Shown: piece by piece, positions 33,305 through 43,106 of the stretch
Position numbering within the stretch: the stretch's first letter is position 1
Layout of the letters: each line of letters opens with the position of its first letter
Source of the DNA: Lachnospiraceae bacterium KH1T2
GTDB lineage: Bacteria; Bacillota; Clostridia; Lachnospirales; Lachnospiraceae
Assembly: GCA_900114405.1 (NCBI GenBank)
Contig: FOSY01000021.1
Coordinates: 1-43,271, forward strand
Direction of reading: 5' to 3'
DNA: 43,271 bases
Program-made: the position numbers and the translations under genes
The notes under the pieces: model-generated
What the model was told of the DNA's origin: nothing
The model's database searches: none
The model's input: only the letters and a program-made list of their open reading frames with translations

Positions 33305-34918
33305 ATGGAACGCTATACAGGTAAAAAAATATACGAAGGAATCGCGGTAGGTAGAATTGCCTGGCTCGGAAAAAAGGAGCAGGTTGTAGAAAGAAAGCAT
33401 ACCGAAGATACAGAGGCAGAAAAGCAGCGTTATGAGGATGCCAGAAATGAAGCCATCGCTCAGCTGCGTGCATTATACGAGAAGACAAAGAATGAAATCG
33501 GCGAAGCTGATGCAGAAATCTTCGATGTACATGCAATGATGCTTGAGGATGATGGATATAATGACTCTGTAAATAATATCATTGAGTCACAGCAGATGAA
33601 CGCAGAGTACGCTGTTGCCGTAACAGGTGACAACTTTGCTGAAACATTTGCATCTATGGATGATGAGTACTTTAAGGCTCGTTCAGTAGACGTAAAAGAT
33701 ATTTCAGAGCGTGTTATCAGAATCCTTTCAGGCGAGACAGAAGCTTCAGTAGACGCTTCAGAGCCTTCAATTCTTGTTGCTGATGATCTTACACCAAGTG
33801 AGACAGTTCAGCTTGATAAATCAAAGATCCTTGCATTCGTTACACGCAAGGGATCTTCTAATTCACATACAGCAATCCTTGCCAGAACTATGAACATTCC
33901 GGCTATCATCAATGTTGATGTACAGGAGTCATGGAATGGTAAGACAGGTATTCTTGACTCTGATAAGGGTATCTTCATTGTAGATCCTGATGAAGCAACA
34001 TCTAAGGAATACAATGATCGCCTTGAAGCACAGAATCAGGCAAAGAAGCTTCTTCTTGAGCTTAAGGGCAAGCCAAATGAGACAAAGTCAGGCCAGAAGG
34101 TAATGCTTTTCGCTAACGTTGGAAACCTTTCTGACATCGGTTCTGCTATTCAGTATGATGCAGGCGGAATCGGACTTTTCAGAAGTGAGTTCATCTATCT
34201 CGGTAAGGAAACATATCCTACAGAAGAAGAGCAGTTTACTATTTACCGTAAGGCTGCTGAGCTCATGGCTGGTAAGAAAGTTATCATCCGTACACTTGAT
34301 ATCGGTGCTGATAAGCAGTGTGATTACTTTGAGCTCGGACATGAGGATAACCCGGCAATGGGATTCCGTGCTATCCGTATCTGTCTTAAGAGACCTGAAG
34401 TATTCAAGACACAGCTCCGCGCACTCTTCCGCGCTGCTGCATACGGAAACATCCACATCATGTATCCGATGATCACATCTATGTCTGAGATCGAGCAGAT
34501 CAAGAAGATGGTAGCTGAGGTTAAGGCTGAGCTTAAAGAGCAGGGCATACCTTACAAGGATGCACCACAGGGTGTTATGATAGAGACTCCTGCAGCTGCA
34601 CTCATTACTGACAGACTTGCTAAGGAAGTTGACTTCTTCAGTATCGGTACAAACGATTTGACACAGTACACTTTGGCTATTGACCGTCAGAATGCAGCTC
34701 TTGAAGATTTCTGTGATATCCACCATGAAGCTGTACTCAGACTTATTGAGATGACAGTAGAAAATGCTCATAAGAACGGCATTTGGGCTGGTATCTGTGG
34801 AGAGCTTGCTGCTGATACATCTCTTACAGAGACATTCCTTAAGATGGGTGTTGATGAGCTCTCAGTAGCACCTCCTTCAGTTCTTAAGGTTCGTAAGGTA
34901 GTACGTGAGTGTGATTGA
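33305..34918 (+). CDS. ptsI: PTS enzyme I (phosphoenolpyruvate-protein phosphotransferase)
   Basis: A 537-residue enzyme I, slightly shorter than the usual ~570. The phosphorylated histidine is His188 in GSSNSHTAILAR. The PEP-binding barrel shows GGIGLFRSEFIYLG, RTLDIGADKQ, MGFRAIR, MIETPAAAL and FSIGTNDLTQY. The catalytic GICGELAAD, which usually carries the proton-donor Cys, is present. It transfers phosphate from PEP to HPr. ATG 33305 with AAGGAG six bases upstream is chosen over the TTG at 33302. It is downstream of ptsH in the usual order, followed by a terminator. Confidence 0.95.
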   Translation: MERYTGKKIYEGIAVGRIAWLGKKEQVVERKHTEDTEAEKQRYEDARNEAIAQLRALYEKTKNEIGEADAEIFDVHAMMLEDDGYNDSVNNIIESQQMNAEYAVAVTGDNFAETFASMDDEYFKARSVDVKDISERVIRILSGETEASVDASEPSILVADDLTPSETVQLDKSKILAFVTRKGSSNSHTAILARTMNIPAIINVDVQESWNGKTGILDSDKGIFIVDPDEATSKEYNDRLEAQNQAKKLLLELKGKPNETKSGQKVMLFANVGNLSDIGSAIQYDAGGIGLFRSEFIYLGKETYPTEEEQFTIYRKAAELMAGKKVIIRTLDIGADKQCDYFELGHEDNPAMGFRAIRICLKRPEVFKTQLRALFRAAAYGNIHIMYPMITSMSEIEQIKKMVAEVKAELKEQGIPYKDAPQGVMIETPAAALITDRLAKEVDFFSIGTNDLTQYTLAIDRQNAALEDFCDIHHEAVLRLIEMTVENAHKNGIWAGICGELAADTSLTETFLKMGVDELSVAPPSVLKVRKVVRECD

Positions 34919-34946
34919 TACAGTGTAAAAACTGCATATTAAAGAT

Positions 34947-34980
34947 AAAAGAGGCATATCCGCGCGGTATGTCTCTTTTT
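34947..34980 (+). terminator. Terminator after ptsI
   Basis: Imperfect stem AAAAGAGGCATATCCGC / GCGGTATGTCTCTTTTT. The right arm merges into the T-run. It lies about 30 bases past the ptsI stop. Confidence 0.85.
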
Positions 34981-35008
34981 GCATTCTATTCTTTATTGCG
35001 TTAAAGCG

Positions 35009-35037
35009 TTGCAATGAAAATTTATGTTTGATACAAT
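35009..35037 (+). promoter_or_regulatory. Sigma-A promoter of argC
   Basis: TTGCAA, 17-base spacer, TACAAT, 60 bases upstream of argC. I could not identify a convincing ArgR box. Confidence 0.65.
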
Positions 35038-35096
35038 ATCTTAAGATTTAAATCCTATAATAATTTATTCGCAGATTAAGCGGAGGCATTCTGATT

Positions 35097-36032
35097 ATGA
35101 AAACAAAAGTGTACATTGATGGACAGAGCGGAACGACGGGATTGCAGATATATGACCGGATAGGCGCAAGGGATGATTTAGAGCTGCTAAGGATCGATGA
35201 AGATAAGAGACATGATCTGAGTGAGCGAAAAAAGTTCTTAAATGCGGCAGATATAGTTTTTTTGTGTCTGCCTGACGACGGTGCGAGAGAGGCGGTTTCG
35301 CTGATAGATGATCCGAATGTACGCGTGATAGATGCTTCTACAGCACATAGAACAAGTGATGATTGGGTTTATGGCTACCCTGAACTTTCGCCCGACCAGA
35401 GGGAAAAGATAAAAAATGGTAAAAGGATCGCCAATCCGGGCTGCCATGCGACGGGCTTTATTTCAATAACTGCCCCGCTGGTAAGGCTTGGCATACTTCC
35501 AAAGGACTATCCGCTTACATGTTATTCTCTTACAGGATATTCCGGCGGTGGTAAGAAAATGATTGCCGATTATGAAGCTGATTCGCGGGATAAAAAGCTG
35601 GATTCACCCGGAATTTACGGTCTTACGCTTAAACATAAGCATATCCCGGAGATGAAGAAAATGACAGGACTGCTGAATGCTCCTGTATTTATGCCGGTGG
35701 TAGATGATTACTACAAAGGAATGGCAACGACGATCATGCTGCAAAATCGTCTGCTGAATGAAAAGCCAAGTGCAGAAGCAATTGCAGAAAGGCTTTCGCA
35801 TTATTACGAGAATGAGCACTTTGTAGGTGTGATACCGTTCGGAGAAAATCCGGGAACACTCTATGCAAATACACTTGAGGGAACAAATAAGCTTGAGATA
35901 GTAGTCTGCGGAAATGAGGAGCAGACATCGATAACAGCACTGTTTGATAATCTTGGAAAAGGCGCGTCCGGTGCAGCTGTTCAGAATATGAACATCATGC
36001 TTGGCATAGATGAAACGACCGGACTTGAATGA
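35097..36032 (+). CDS. argC: N-acetyl-gamma-glutamyl-phosphate reductase, type 2
   Basis: A 311-residue reductase of the shorter type 2 ArgC group. The NADP-binding loop GQSGTTG is at residues 9-15, the catalytic Cys116 is in NPGCHATG, and TAHRT and KHKHIPEM are also present. It reduces acetylglutamyl phosphate to the semialdehyde in arginine synthesis. The gene is alone; argJ, argB and argD are not near, which is unusual in Firmicutes but common for type 2. GCGGAGG lies upstream of ATG 35097. It has its own promoter and a terminator. Confidence 0.93.
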   Translation: MKTKVYIDGQSGTTGLQIYDRIGARDDLELLRIDEDKRHDLSERKKFLNAADIVFLCLPDDGAREAVSLIDDPNVRVIDASTAHRTSDDWVYGYPELSPDQREKIKNGKRIANPGCHATGFISITAPLVRLGILPKDYPLTCYSLTGYSGGGKKMIADYEADSRDKKLDSPGIYGLTLKHKHIPEMKKMTGLLNAPVFMPVVDDYYKGMATTIMLQNRLLNEKPSAEAIAERLSHYYENEHFVGVIPFGENPGTLYANTLEGTNKLEIVVCGNEEQTSITALFDNLGKGASGAAVQNMNIMLGIDETTGLE

Positions 36033-36034
36033 TC

Positions 36035-36067
36035 TGCCTGCCGGAGTATAACTCCGGTGGGTTTTTT
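36035..36067 (+). terminator. Terminator after argC
   Basis: Perfect stem CCGGAGT / ACTCCGG with ATA loop, extended by imperfect pairing, then GTTTTTT. Confidence 0.9.
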
Positions 36068-36099
36068 AGTTTTAAGTACATAAAAAAGCCGAACTAAAG

Positions 36100-36128
36100 T
36101 TTACGCATGCCGTAAAATGAATTATAAT
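36100..36128 (+). promoter_or_regulatory. Sigma-A promoter of pfk and the dnaX cluster
   Basis: TTTACG, 17-base spacer, TATAAT. A ~85-base leader precedes the AAGGAGG site of pfk. No terminator is seen between pfk and cvpA, so the transcript may cover seven genes. Confidence 0.75.
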
Positions 36129-36221
36129 ATGAATAACTGTTTTTGTATGGTTGGGATGTAAAAATGCATGTTAACGAAGTATCACATACAGTTTAAAATG
36201 TTATAAGGAGGCAATGTGTCC

Positions 36222-37295
36222 ATGAAAAGAATTGGAATGCTTACAAGCGGCGGTGACTGTCAGGCTTTAAATGCAGCAATGCGCGGTGTTGTGAAATCAC
36301 TCATATTCAGCGGCGAACAGATAGAAATCTATGGATTTCTTAATGGCTACCAGGGTTTGATCTATGGAAACTATAGAATGCTTGATGTATCTGATTTTTC
36401 GGGTATTCTTACAAGGGGCGGAACGATTCTGGGTTCATCAAGGACTCCGTTTAAGACAATTCGTGAACCGGATGCAAATGGACTTGATAAAGTAGAAGCT
36501 ATGAAGCACAGCTACTTTAAGCTGAATCTGGACTGCCTTGTTATTTTGGGTGGAAACGGAACCCATAAGACGGCTAACCTTCTTAGAGATGAGGGACTTA
36601 ATGTGATCACACTTCCGAAGACCATCGATAACGATCTTTGGGGAACAGATATGACATTTGGTTTCCAAAGTGCGGTGGATATTGCATCAAATGCGATTGA
36701 CTGTATTCATACTACAGCTGATTCTCATAGCAGAGTTTTTATAGTAGAAGTTATGGGGCATAAAGTTGGTTTTCTTACGCTTAATGCCGGAGTTGCCAGT
36801 GGTGCTGATATAATTCTTATCCCTGAAATACCATATGACATTGATAAGGTAGTAGAGGCGATAGATGCAAGAAAGAGAAGAGGCTCGCGTTTTACTATCA
36901 TTGCTGTAGCCGAAGGCGCTATAAGTAAAGAGGATGCCAAGCTTTCTAAAAAGGAATATAAAAAGAAAATGAAGGCGGCTACTCACCCTTCTGTTTCATA
37001 TAGACTGGCGGAAGAGATTTACAAGAAGACAGGGCAGGAAGTGCGAGTTACGGTTCCTGGTCACATGCAGCGCGGCGGAAGCCCATGCCCTTACGACAGA
37101 GTTTTTGCTTCAAGACTTGGTGCGGAAGCAGGTAAGCTCATACTCGAAGGCAAATACGGCTTCATGGTCGGCTATAGAAATCGTGAAGTAGTAAAGGTGC
37201 CGCTTGAAGAAGTTGCAGGAAAGTTAAAGATGGTCGATCCTAATTCGTCTATCATAAAAGAAGCAAAGATGCTTGGAATAAGTTTTGGAGATTAA
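36222..37295 (+). CDS. pfkA: 6-phosphofructokinase, group III-like
   Basis: A 357-residue phosphofructokinase. The phosphoryl-donor loop reads GGNGTHKTA where E. coli ATP-PFK has GGDGS. The catalytic loop reads PKTIDNDLWGTD, in which Lys replaces the Gly of PGTIDND. MGHKVGFL and PGHMQRGGSP complete the sugar-phosphate site. Gly at the position after GGN suggests ATP use, while PKTIDND is shared with pyrophosphate-dependent enzymes, so the donor is uncertain. It phosphorylates fructose 6-phosphate in glycolysis. ATG 36222 is preferred, ten bases after AAGGAGG; the GTG at 36216 is too close. dnaX follows after nine bases. Confidence 0.93.
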   Translation: MKRIGMLTSGGDCQALNAAMRGVVKSLIFSGEQIEIYGFLNGYQGLIYGNYRMLDVSDFSGILTRGGTILGSSRTPFKTIREPDANGLDKVEAMKHSYFKLNLDCLVILGGNGTHKTANLLRDEGLNVITLPKTIDNDLWGTDMTFGFQSAVDIASNAIDCIHTTADSHSRVFIVEVMGHKVGFLTLNAGVASGADIILIPEIPYDIDKVVEAIDARKRRGSRFTIIAVAEGAISKEDAKLSKKEYKKKMKAATHPSVSYRLAEEIYKKTGQEVRVTVPGHMQRGGSPCPYDRVFASRLGAEAGKLILEGKYGFMVGYRNREVVKVPLEEVAGKLKMVDPNSSIIKEAKMLGISFGD

Positions 37296-37304
37296 AGTGA
37301 TTTA

Positions 37305-38882
37305 ATGGCATATCAGGCATTATACAGAAAATTCCGTCCGGATCGCTTTGAAGATGTCAAAGGACAGGACGCGATAGTTACAACGTTGAAAAATCAAATA
37401 ACTGCAGATCGGGTAGGCCATGCTTACCTGTTCTGCGGAACAAGAGGTACCGGTAAGACTACTGTGGCGAAGCTTTTTGCCAAAGCGGTCAATTGCGAAA
37501 ATAGACAAGAGGACGGAAGCCCTTGTGGAGAGTGTCCTACTTGTAAAAGTATCGCTGCCGGTACCTCGATGAATGTAATCGAGATAGATGCCGCATCAAA
37601 TAATGGTGTTGATAATATCCGAGAGATCAGGGATGAAGTAGCATATCGTCCTACAGAGGGCAGGTTTAAGGTTTACATAATAGATGAGGTGCACATGCTT
37701 TCAATCGGAGCGTTCAATGCATTGCTGAAAACGCTTGAAGAGCCGCCGTCTTATGTAATATTCATCCTTGCAACTACAGAGGTAAATAAGATACCGATCA
37801 CTATCCTTTCGAGATGTCAGAGGTATGATTTCCATAGAATGACTATCGATACGATGGTGAACAGGATGAGGGAACTTGCGGATACCGAAAATATGCAGGT
37901 AGAAGATAAAGCGCTTCGCTTTGTAGCAAAGTGTGCGGATGGTTCGATGCGAGATGCGCTGAGTCTGCTTGACCAGTGTATGGCGTTCAACTATGGGCAG
38001 CTTTTAACGTACGACAAAGCGCTTGATGTGCTTGGTGCTGTAGATAATTCGGTATATGGAAGGTTTCTCGATCAGATATTGGATAGAAATGTCACAGGTG
38101 CGATCTCGATCCTTGAAGAAGTGATAATGCAGGGAAGGGAACTGACGGCATTTGTATCTGACTTTACATGGTATCTGCGTAATCTTCTTTTAGTAAGCAC
38201 ATCTGACGAAAACATGGAGGACGTTATTGACGTGTCCACTGAAACATTGAATGTGCTCAAAGAGGAGGCAAAATTAGTAAATGCAGATACTTTGATGAGG
38301 TTTATACGCATATTTTCAGAGCTTTCAGGAGCTATCAAGTATTCGACACAGAAGCGTGTGCTTACTGAAATAGCGGTCATAAAGCTTATGAAACCGGAGA
38401 TGGAGACAGATCTGGCTTCAATGAAGCAGCGTCTTGAGAATATTGAAAAAGATATTTCCAAAGGCGTGAGAGTTGCAGCTGTGCAGGCGCCTTCTGCGAC
38501 AGAAGAGCAGAAGCCGCGAAAGAAAGTTCCGCTTCCGCCGGCACTTCCGGAAGATGTGGAAACAGCGATAAAGAGCTGGGGTAAAATGCTTAAAAAGCTG
38601 GATGGTATGGTTGCCACGGCAATAAAATTTGCACATCCTACAGTAAAAGATGATATGCTTATGATAATCTTCGACAGCACGACTGAAACCAATGCGCTGA
38701 ATCTTGAGATTGCAAATGAAAATGTCGAGCAGATACAAGCTGCGCTGAATGAAGTGGTTGGAAAAGACGTTAAGTTTAAGATGGTCATGTCAGGCGCAGG
38801 AAAAATATTTGATGAAGAGTATCCTAACTATGATAATATGATAGTCTGGGATGATATTGAAATAACCGATGAAAAGGAGTAA
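37305..38882 (+). CDS. dnaX: DNA polymerase III subunits gamma/tau
   Basis: A 525-residue clamp-loader ATPase. Walker A GTRGTGKT is at 45-52. Zinc ligands are Cys64, Cys74, Cys77 and Cys80 (SPCGECPTC). Walker B region is IIDEVHML, sensor 1 ATTEVNK and the arginine finger SRCQRYDF. Domain III and a short C-terminal tau-like region follow. It loads the beta clamp and joins the polymerase. I see no A-rich slippery site that would give a separate gamma form. ybaB and recR follow in the classic order, with five bases to ybaB. The start has GGAGATTAAAGTGATTTA ahead. Confidence 0.96.
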   Translation: MAYQALYRKFRPDRFEDVKGQDAIVTTLKNQITADRVGHAYLFCGTRGTGKTTVAKLFAKAVNCENRQEDGSPCGECPTCKSIAAGTSMNVIEIDAASNNGVDNIREIRDEVAYRPTEGRFKVYIIDEVHMLSIGAFNALLKTLEEPPSYVIFILATTEVNKIPITILSRCQRYDFHRMTIDTMVNRMRELADTENMQVEDKALRFVAKCADGSMRDALSLLDQCMAFNYGQLLTYDKALDVLGAVDNSVYGRFLDQILDRNVTGAISILEEVIMQGRELTAFVSDFTWYLRNLLLVSTSDENMEDVIDVSTETLNVLKEEAKLVNADTLMRFIRIFSELSGAIKYSTQKRVLTEIAVIKLMKPEMETDLASMKQRLENIEKDISKGVRVAAVQAPSATEEQKPRKKVPLPPALPEDVETAIKSWGKMLKKLDGMVATAIKFAHPTVKDDMLMIIFDSTTETNALNLEIANENVEQIQAALNEVVGKDVKFKMVMSGAGKIFDEEYPNYDNMIVWDDIEITDEKE

Positions 38883-38887
38883 TTAAA

Positions 38888-39229
38888 ATGGCAAGAAGAG
38901 GTGGATTTCCGGGAGGCATGATGCCCGGAGGAATGAATAATCTGATGAAACAGGCTCAGCGTATGCAGCGTCAGATGGAAGAGAATGCAAAGGCACTCGA
39001 AACAAAGGAATTTACAGCTGCAGCCGGTGGCGGAGCTGTTGAAGCAGTGGTTACAGGCAAAAAGGAGCTTAAGAGCATTAAGATCAGCCCTGAAGCTGTT
39101 GATCCGGATGATGTAGAAACTCTTCAGGATCTTGTTATTGCTGCAGTAAATGAAGCAATGAAACAGGCTGATGAGGCTTCAAATGCAGCTATGGGTAAGC
39201 TTGCAGGCGGACTCGGCGGTTTGATGTAA
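38888..39229 (+). CDS. ybaB: YbaB/EbfC family nucleoid-associated protein
   Basis: A 113-residue protein of standard size with a glycine-methionine-rich start ([21 protein letters not shown]). The core [27 protein letters not shown] is reduced here to its key part [31 protein letters not shown] follows, and the tail is glycine-rich. The family forms dimers that bind DNA and act with RecR-linked repair or as regulators. It sits between dnaX and recR, as in most bacteria. Confidence 0.95.
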   Translation: MARRGGFPGGMMPGGMNNLMKQAQRMQRQMEENAKALETKEFTAAAGGGAVEAVVTGKKELKSIKISPEAVDPDDVETLQDLVIAAVNEAMKQADEASNAAMGKLAGGLGGLM

Positions 39230-39230
39230 T

Positions 39231-39827
39231 ATGGAACTGTATTCAGACAAGATCAATAAATTGATCGAAGAACTTTCGGCACTTCCCGGTATAGGCGCAA
39301 AGTCAGCCGCCAGATTGGCATTTTATCTTATAAATGAGCCGGAAGATCATGTAAAAAGACTTACAGATACACTTTTGGATGCTAAACAAAGCATCCATTA
39401 TTGTAAAGAGTGTTATACACTTACAGATCAGGAGTTATGCCCTATATGCGCAAGCGAGAAGAGGGATCATTCAGTAATAATGGTCGTTGAAACTACTCGT
39501 GACCTGGCAGCATATGAGAGAACAGGTAAGTTTGAAGGTGTGTACCACGTACTTCATGGGGCTATCTCGCCGATGCTTGGAATAGGCCCGGCAGATATTA
39601 AGCTGAAAGAGCTTATGCGTAGGCTTGAAGGAGACGTAAATGAAGTCATAATTGCTACAAATTCCAGCCTTGAAGGTGAGACAACAGCGATGTATATAAG
39701 TAAGCTTATCAAGCCGACAGGCATAAAATGCAGCAGAATAGCCAGCGGAGTCCCGGTTGGCGGAGACTTGGAAAATGTCGATGAAGTTACACTTCTTCGT
39801 GCATTAGAGGGTAGGACAGAGTTATAA
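39231..39827 (+). CDS. recR: Recombination mediator RecR
   Basis: A 198-residue RecR. An N-terminal helix-hairpin-helix (LPGIGAKSAARLAFYL), a four-cysteine zinc site (HYCKECYTLTDQELCPIC) and the Toprim domain (VVETTRDLAAYE, YHVLHGAISPMLGIGP) are present. A C-terminal Walker-like part follows. With RecF and RecO it loads RecA at gaps. ATG 39231 lies one base after the ybaB stop, so translation is likely coupled. Confidence 0.97.
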   Translation: MELYSDKINKLIEELSALPGIGAKSAARLAFYLINEPEDHVKRLTDTLLDAKQSIHYCKECYTLTDQELCPICASEKRDHSVIMVVETTRDLAAYERTGKFEGVYHVLHGAISPMLGIGPADIKLKELMRRLEGDVNEVIIATNSSLEGETTAMYISKLIKPTGIKCSRIASGVPVGGDLENVDEVTLLRALEGRTEL

Positions 39828-39876
39828 CGACTAAAAAATAAACAGCTAGTTAAAAAATTAAGGAGAGGTATCACAA

Positions 39877-40920
39877 ATGGAGATTAAAAAAGAGCTTTTC
39901 GGTCAGACTGTAGATGGAAGAGATGTATTTCTTTACACATTGCAGAACAAAAATGGTGTAAGTGTCAGTGTTTCAGAATATGGTGCGATAATTACATCGG
40001 TCATTGTTCCGGATAAAGATGGAATGATGGAAGATGTTGCATTGGGCTATGATACACTTGAGCCATATTTCACAAATGATGAATTTTTTGGCGCGACAGT
40101 CGGCAGAAATGCAAACCGTATTGCAGGTGCAACATTTGAAATTGATGGAACAAGATATAACCTTCCTGCAAATGAAGGAAGTAATAACCTTCACAGTGCG
40201 ATAGATAATGGCTTCCATAAAAAATTGTGGGTAGCATCACCGGATGAAGCAAGAAATTGCGTAACATTCAGCTACATCAGTCCTGATGGAGAAAACGGAT
40301 TCCCGGGAACTCTTGACATGAAAGTCAGCTTTACACTTACAGATGAAGATGCTTTGGATATTCACTATGAAGGAATATCTGATAAAAAGACAGTTATCAA
40401 CTGCACAAATCATTCATACTGGAATCTTGCAGGACACGGCAATGGAACTATTTTGGATCATTTCATAAAGATTGAGGCATCACGTTACAACCCTGTTGGC
40501 GAAGGCTCAATACCGACAGGTGAAAATGCAAGCGTAGAAGGCACTCCGTTTGATTTCAGAGAATTTAGAAAAATCGGTGAGCGAATCGATGAGAAAAATG
40601 CTCAGTTAGAAATAACAGGTGGGTACGACCACAATTATGTGGTTGATAAGCCGGGGCTTATCGCTGTAGTTGAGGAGAGAGATTGCGGCAGACGCATGGA
40701 AGTTTATTCAACACTTCCGGGCGTTCAGTTCTATGCCGGAAATTATATTCGTGATGGCATTGCAGGAAAAGATGGTGCAACATACAGGAAGCGCAGCGGA
40801 CTGGCGCTTGAGACACAGTTTTTCCCTAATGCAGTGAATCAGGAAGGCTTTGAAAAGCCAATATTTAGTGCGGGAAAGAAGTATAGTTATACGACAACGT
40901 ATAAGTTTACAACAATATAA
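39877..40920 (+). CDS. galM: Aldose 1-epimerase (galactose mutarotase)
   Basis: A 347-residue beta-sandwich enzyme with GRNANRIAGA, NLHSA (substrate His), CTNHSYWNLAGHG (catalytic His) and a late ALETQFFPNAVNQ with the catalytic Glu. It interconverts alpha and beta anomers of glucose or galactose. AAGGAGAGG precedes the start. It follows recR after 49 bases and is three bases from the next gene, so it is probably on the dnaX transcript. No other Leloir gene is near. Confidence 0.94.
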   Translation: MEIKKELFGQTVDGRDVFLYTLQNKNGVSVSVSEYGAIITSVIVPDKDGMMEDVALGYDTLEPYFTNDEFFGATVGRNANRIAGATFEIDGTRYNLPANEGSNNLHSAIDNGFHKKLWVASPDEARNCVTFSYISPDGENGFPGTLDMKVSFTLTDEDALDIHYEGISDKKTVINCTNHSYWNLAGHGNGTILDHFIKIEASRYNPVGEGSIPTGENASVEGTPFDFREFRKIGERIDEKNAQLEITGGYDHNYVVDKPGLIAVVEERDCGRRMEVYSTLPGVQFYAGNYIRDGIAGKDGATYRKRSGLALETQFFPNAVNQEGFEKPIFSAGKKYSYTTTYKFTTI

Positions 40921-40923
40921 TAT

Positions 40924-42105
40924 ATGCCTAATCTTAAAGTAGTAGATAATACAGAAAAAAAAGAAAATTATGATGCGAAGGTAACCAAACATAAGATATT
41001 TCGCGTAGTACGTGTGCTGCTGATCGTAACACTTGTTATTTTGGCGGCTGCATTTGTGACGAACTATTTGGATACAAAGGTGTATTCGGACTATACAGTT
41101 ACAGCAAGGTCAGTGCGTTCTGATTCAGATACAGCGAAATATATGGCTTATAATGGACATATCCTTAAATACAGCCAGGATGGTGTTGAAGCATTTGACG
41201 GTCTGAATAAGACAATTTGGAACATCACCTATGAAATGCAGACACCGCACATAGCGACATGTGAAAATTATGTCGCTATGGGCGATGAAGGTGCGACAAA
41301 TATTCTGGTAGTAGATGGAAGCGGAAATCAGACGACCATCGACACCAGACTTCCGGTGAAGGATTTCTGCGTTGCTTCACAGGGGGTTGTAGCTGCAGTG
41401 CTTGAAGATGGGAATTCGACAAGGATCAATGTTTATGACAAAGAAGGAAATCAGCTTGCGGGGCTTAAGTGTACAATGACGCAAAGCGGTTATCCGGTGG
41501 CTGTTGCGCTCTCGCCGAGTGGACTTGTCCTTGGAGTATCCTACATAAGGATGGATCAGGGAGAGCTCACTTCTTCGATAGCTTTTTATAATTTCGGAGG
41601 AGTAGGCCAAAATGAGACAGATAACTATGTGAGTGGATATGATTATGGAAGCTCTGTATATCCTGAGTTGAAGTTTTTAAGTGATGAATCTGTAGTTGCG
41701 ATAGGCGACGACAGTCTGGTGACATTTAGAGGAAGCCAGAAGCCTGAAATGGTATCAAATAATGCCATAGACGGAGAGATACAGTCTGTATTTTACGGAA
41801 ATAATGAGATCGCTCTTGTGTTTAGGGGCGACAAAAATAATGATTCATATAAGCTTAACTTGTATGATTCCAGAGGCAACTTAAAACTTGAACAGGAATT
41901 TGAACTTGCGTATACGGATATTCAAATATCATCAAGGCAGATAATCATTTATAATGAGTCAGAATGTGTGATCTTCAATAAACGAGGATTGCAAAAATTT
42001 GCAGGAAGCTTTGATGATACAGTATTACTAATGACGCCGTCTAATACACCGGCAAGATATTATCTGGTAAACAGAGAGATAACGCAAATGATAAGGCTAA
42101 AATAA
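40924..42105 (+). CDS. Membrane-anchored extracytoplasmic beta-propeller-like protein (DUF5711-like)
   Basis: A 393-residue protein. A basic cytosolic segment of about 30 residues is followed by one hydrophobic helix (VVRVLLIVTLVILAAAFVTNY, residues ~28-48; a single-pass anchor). The rest is a ~340-residue outer domain made of short beta blades (KYSQDGVEAFDG, AVALSPSGLVLGVSY, ELKFLSDESVVAIGDD). It resembles families listed as DUF5711, found beside cvpA in Lachnospiraceae. The blades suggest a PQQ/WD-like propeller. No Shine-Dalgarno site is evident, but the start is three bases after galM, so coupling is probable. Function unknown; a role at the cell envelope with the CvpA protein is inference. 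Confidence 0.7.
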   Translation: MPNLKVVDNTEKKENYDAKVTKHKIFRVVRVLLIVTLVILAAAFVTNYLDTKVYSDYTVTARSVRSDSDTAKYMAYNGHILKYSQDGVEAFDGLNKTIWNITYEMQTPHIATCENYVAMGDEGATNILVVDGSGNQTTIDTRLPVKDFCVASQGVVAAVLEDGNSTRINVYDKEGNQLAGLKCTMTQSGYPVAVALSPSGLVLGVSYIRMDQGELTSSIAFYNFGGVGQNETDNYVSGYDYGSSVYPELKFLSDESVVAIGDDSLVTFRGSQKPEMVSNNAIDGEIQSVFYGNNEIALVFRGDKNNDSYKLNLYDSRGNLKLEQEFELAYTDIQISSRQIIIYNESECVIFNKRGLQKFAGSFDDTVLLMTPSNTPARYYLVNREITQMIRLK

Positions 42106-42106
42106 A

Positions 42107-42781
42107 ATGACAGCAGAATACATATTGATTGCGATGCTCATAGTCATGGTATACTTTTTGATAAACGGTGTCAGACAGGGATTTTTAAGAGTGGTATTTG
42201 CTCTGATGTCCTCTGCTCTGGCACTTTTTATTGTCGCGTACATGGCTCCGATGGTTGCAAATTTTATAAAAGAAAATACAGGAATATATACAGCGGTCTA
42301 TGGGAATATAAGCGGCGCAATCAGTAAAATGACGCTTGGACAGGCATCTGAAACTGAGGCTATAAACTCTTTTAACATTCCGCAGGTTATAAAAATGCTG
42401 CTTATATCAAATAATACATCAGAAACATACACGGCACTTCTTATAGATGCATTTCAGGATTATATCGCTGCATTTATGGCGCGGATGGTAGTGAGGATAA
42501 TAGCTTTGCTTATAATTTTTGTATTTACAAAGTTCATACTCCGTTCAATAGGTCTTATGCTTGATATAATAGACAAAATACCTGTAGTGCATGGACTTAA
42601 TCGATTGGCCGGAGGCGTTGCTGGATTGCTTGAAGGTGCGTTGCTTATATGCCTTTTTATGCTTTTTATGACAATCTTTGTCGGAGGAAAAATAGGAACT
42701 TCGTTTTTTGAAATTGTAGAATCAGATAAAATTTTGTCATTCATATATAATAATAATATTTTACTAAGATTTGTAGCTTAA
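42107..42781 (+). CDS. CvpA family membrane protein
   Basis: A 224-residue integral membrane protein. The N-terminal part, with a helix then INGVRQGFLRVVFALMSS, matches the CvpA/YshB pattern (GxxxGxxR near the start). About four helices follow, and GLNRLAGGVAGLLEGALL is the conserved glycine-rich segment. CvpA was first linked to colicin V production and later to envelope integrity and bile or peptide resistance. It starts one base after the DUF5711-like gene and ends 70 bases before the rRNA promoter region. No terminator stem was recognised after it. Confidence 0.8.
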   Translation: MTAEYILIAMLIVMVYFLINGVRQGFLRVVFALMSSALALFIVAYMAPMVANFIKENTGIYTAVYGNISGAISKMTLGQASETEAINSFNIPQVIKMLLISNNTSETYTALLIDAFQDYIAAFMARMVVRIIALLIIFVFTKFILRSIGLMLDIIDKIPVVHGLNRLAGGVAGLLEGALLICLFMLFMTIFVGGKIGTSFFEIVESDKILSFIYNNNILLRFVA

Positions 42782-42853
42782 AGAAAATACAGTGTATATC
42801 TTGTATCTGTGCATATAAAAACAAACAATTTTAAGAAATTTTTAAAAATGTTG

Positions 42854-42882
42854 TTGACACATATAAATTTAAGTGCTAATAT
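42854..42882 (+). promoter_or_regulatory. rRNA operon promoter
   Basis: TTGACA, 17-base spacer, TAATAT, preceded by an A/T-rich UP-element-like stretch (42820-42850). About 220 bases of leader follow before the mature 16S end. Confidence 0.85.
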
Positions 42883-43106
42883 AACACATGTCGTCGCGAG
42901 ACGACGAAACAAAGATCTGAAAAATCTTGATAAACACAAGGTTTTGAAGGAAGAACATTGACAAATAAACAGCAATGCAACCCTGAAAATTCGAAAACGT
43001 CAAAAGACGTTAAAGAGTTATTCAGAAATGAATGAAACCAAACAGTAAAAATGGTAAAGAAGCGCAAAGCAAAAAGCTAGTGTAACTAAGCCAAAGGAAA
43101 GAAACT
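42883..43106 (+). other. rRNA leader with several small hairpins
   Basis: Near the transcription start GTCGTC-GCGA-GACGAC (42890-42905) forms a 6-bp stem with a GCGA tetraloop. Around 43000-43015 AACGTC-AAAA-GACGTT forms a second. Such leaders hold antitermination and processing signals. I did not find a clear boxA. No protein-coding gene. Confidence 0.6.
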
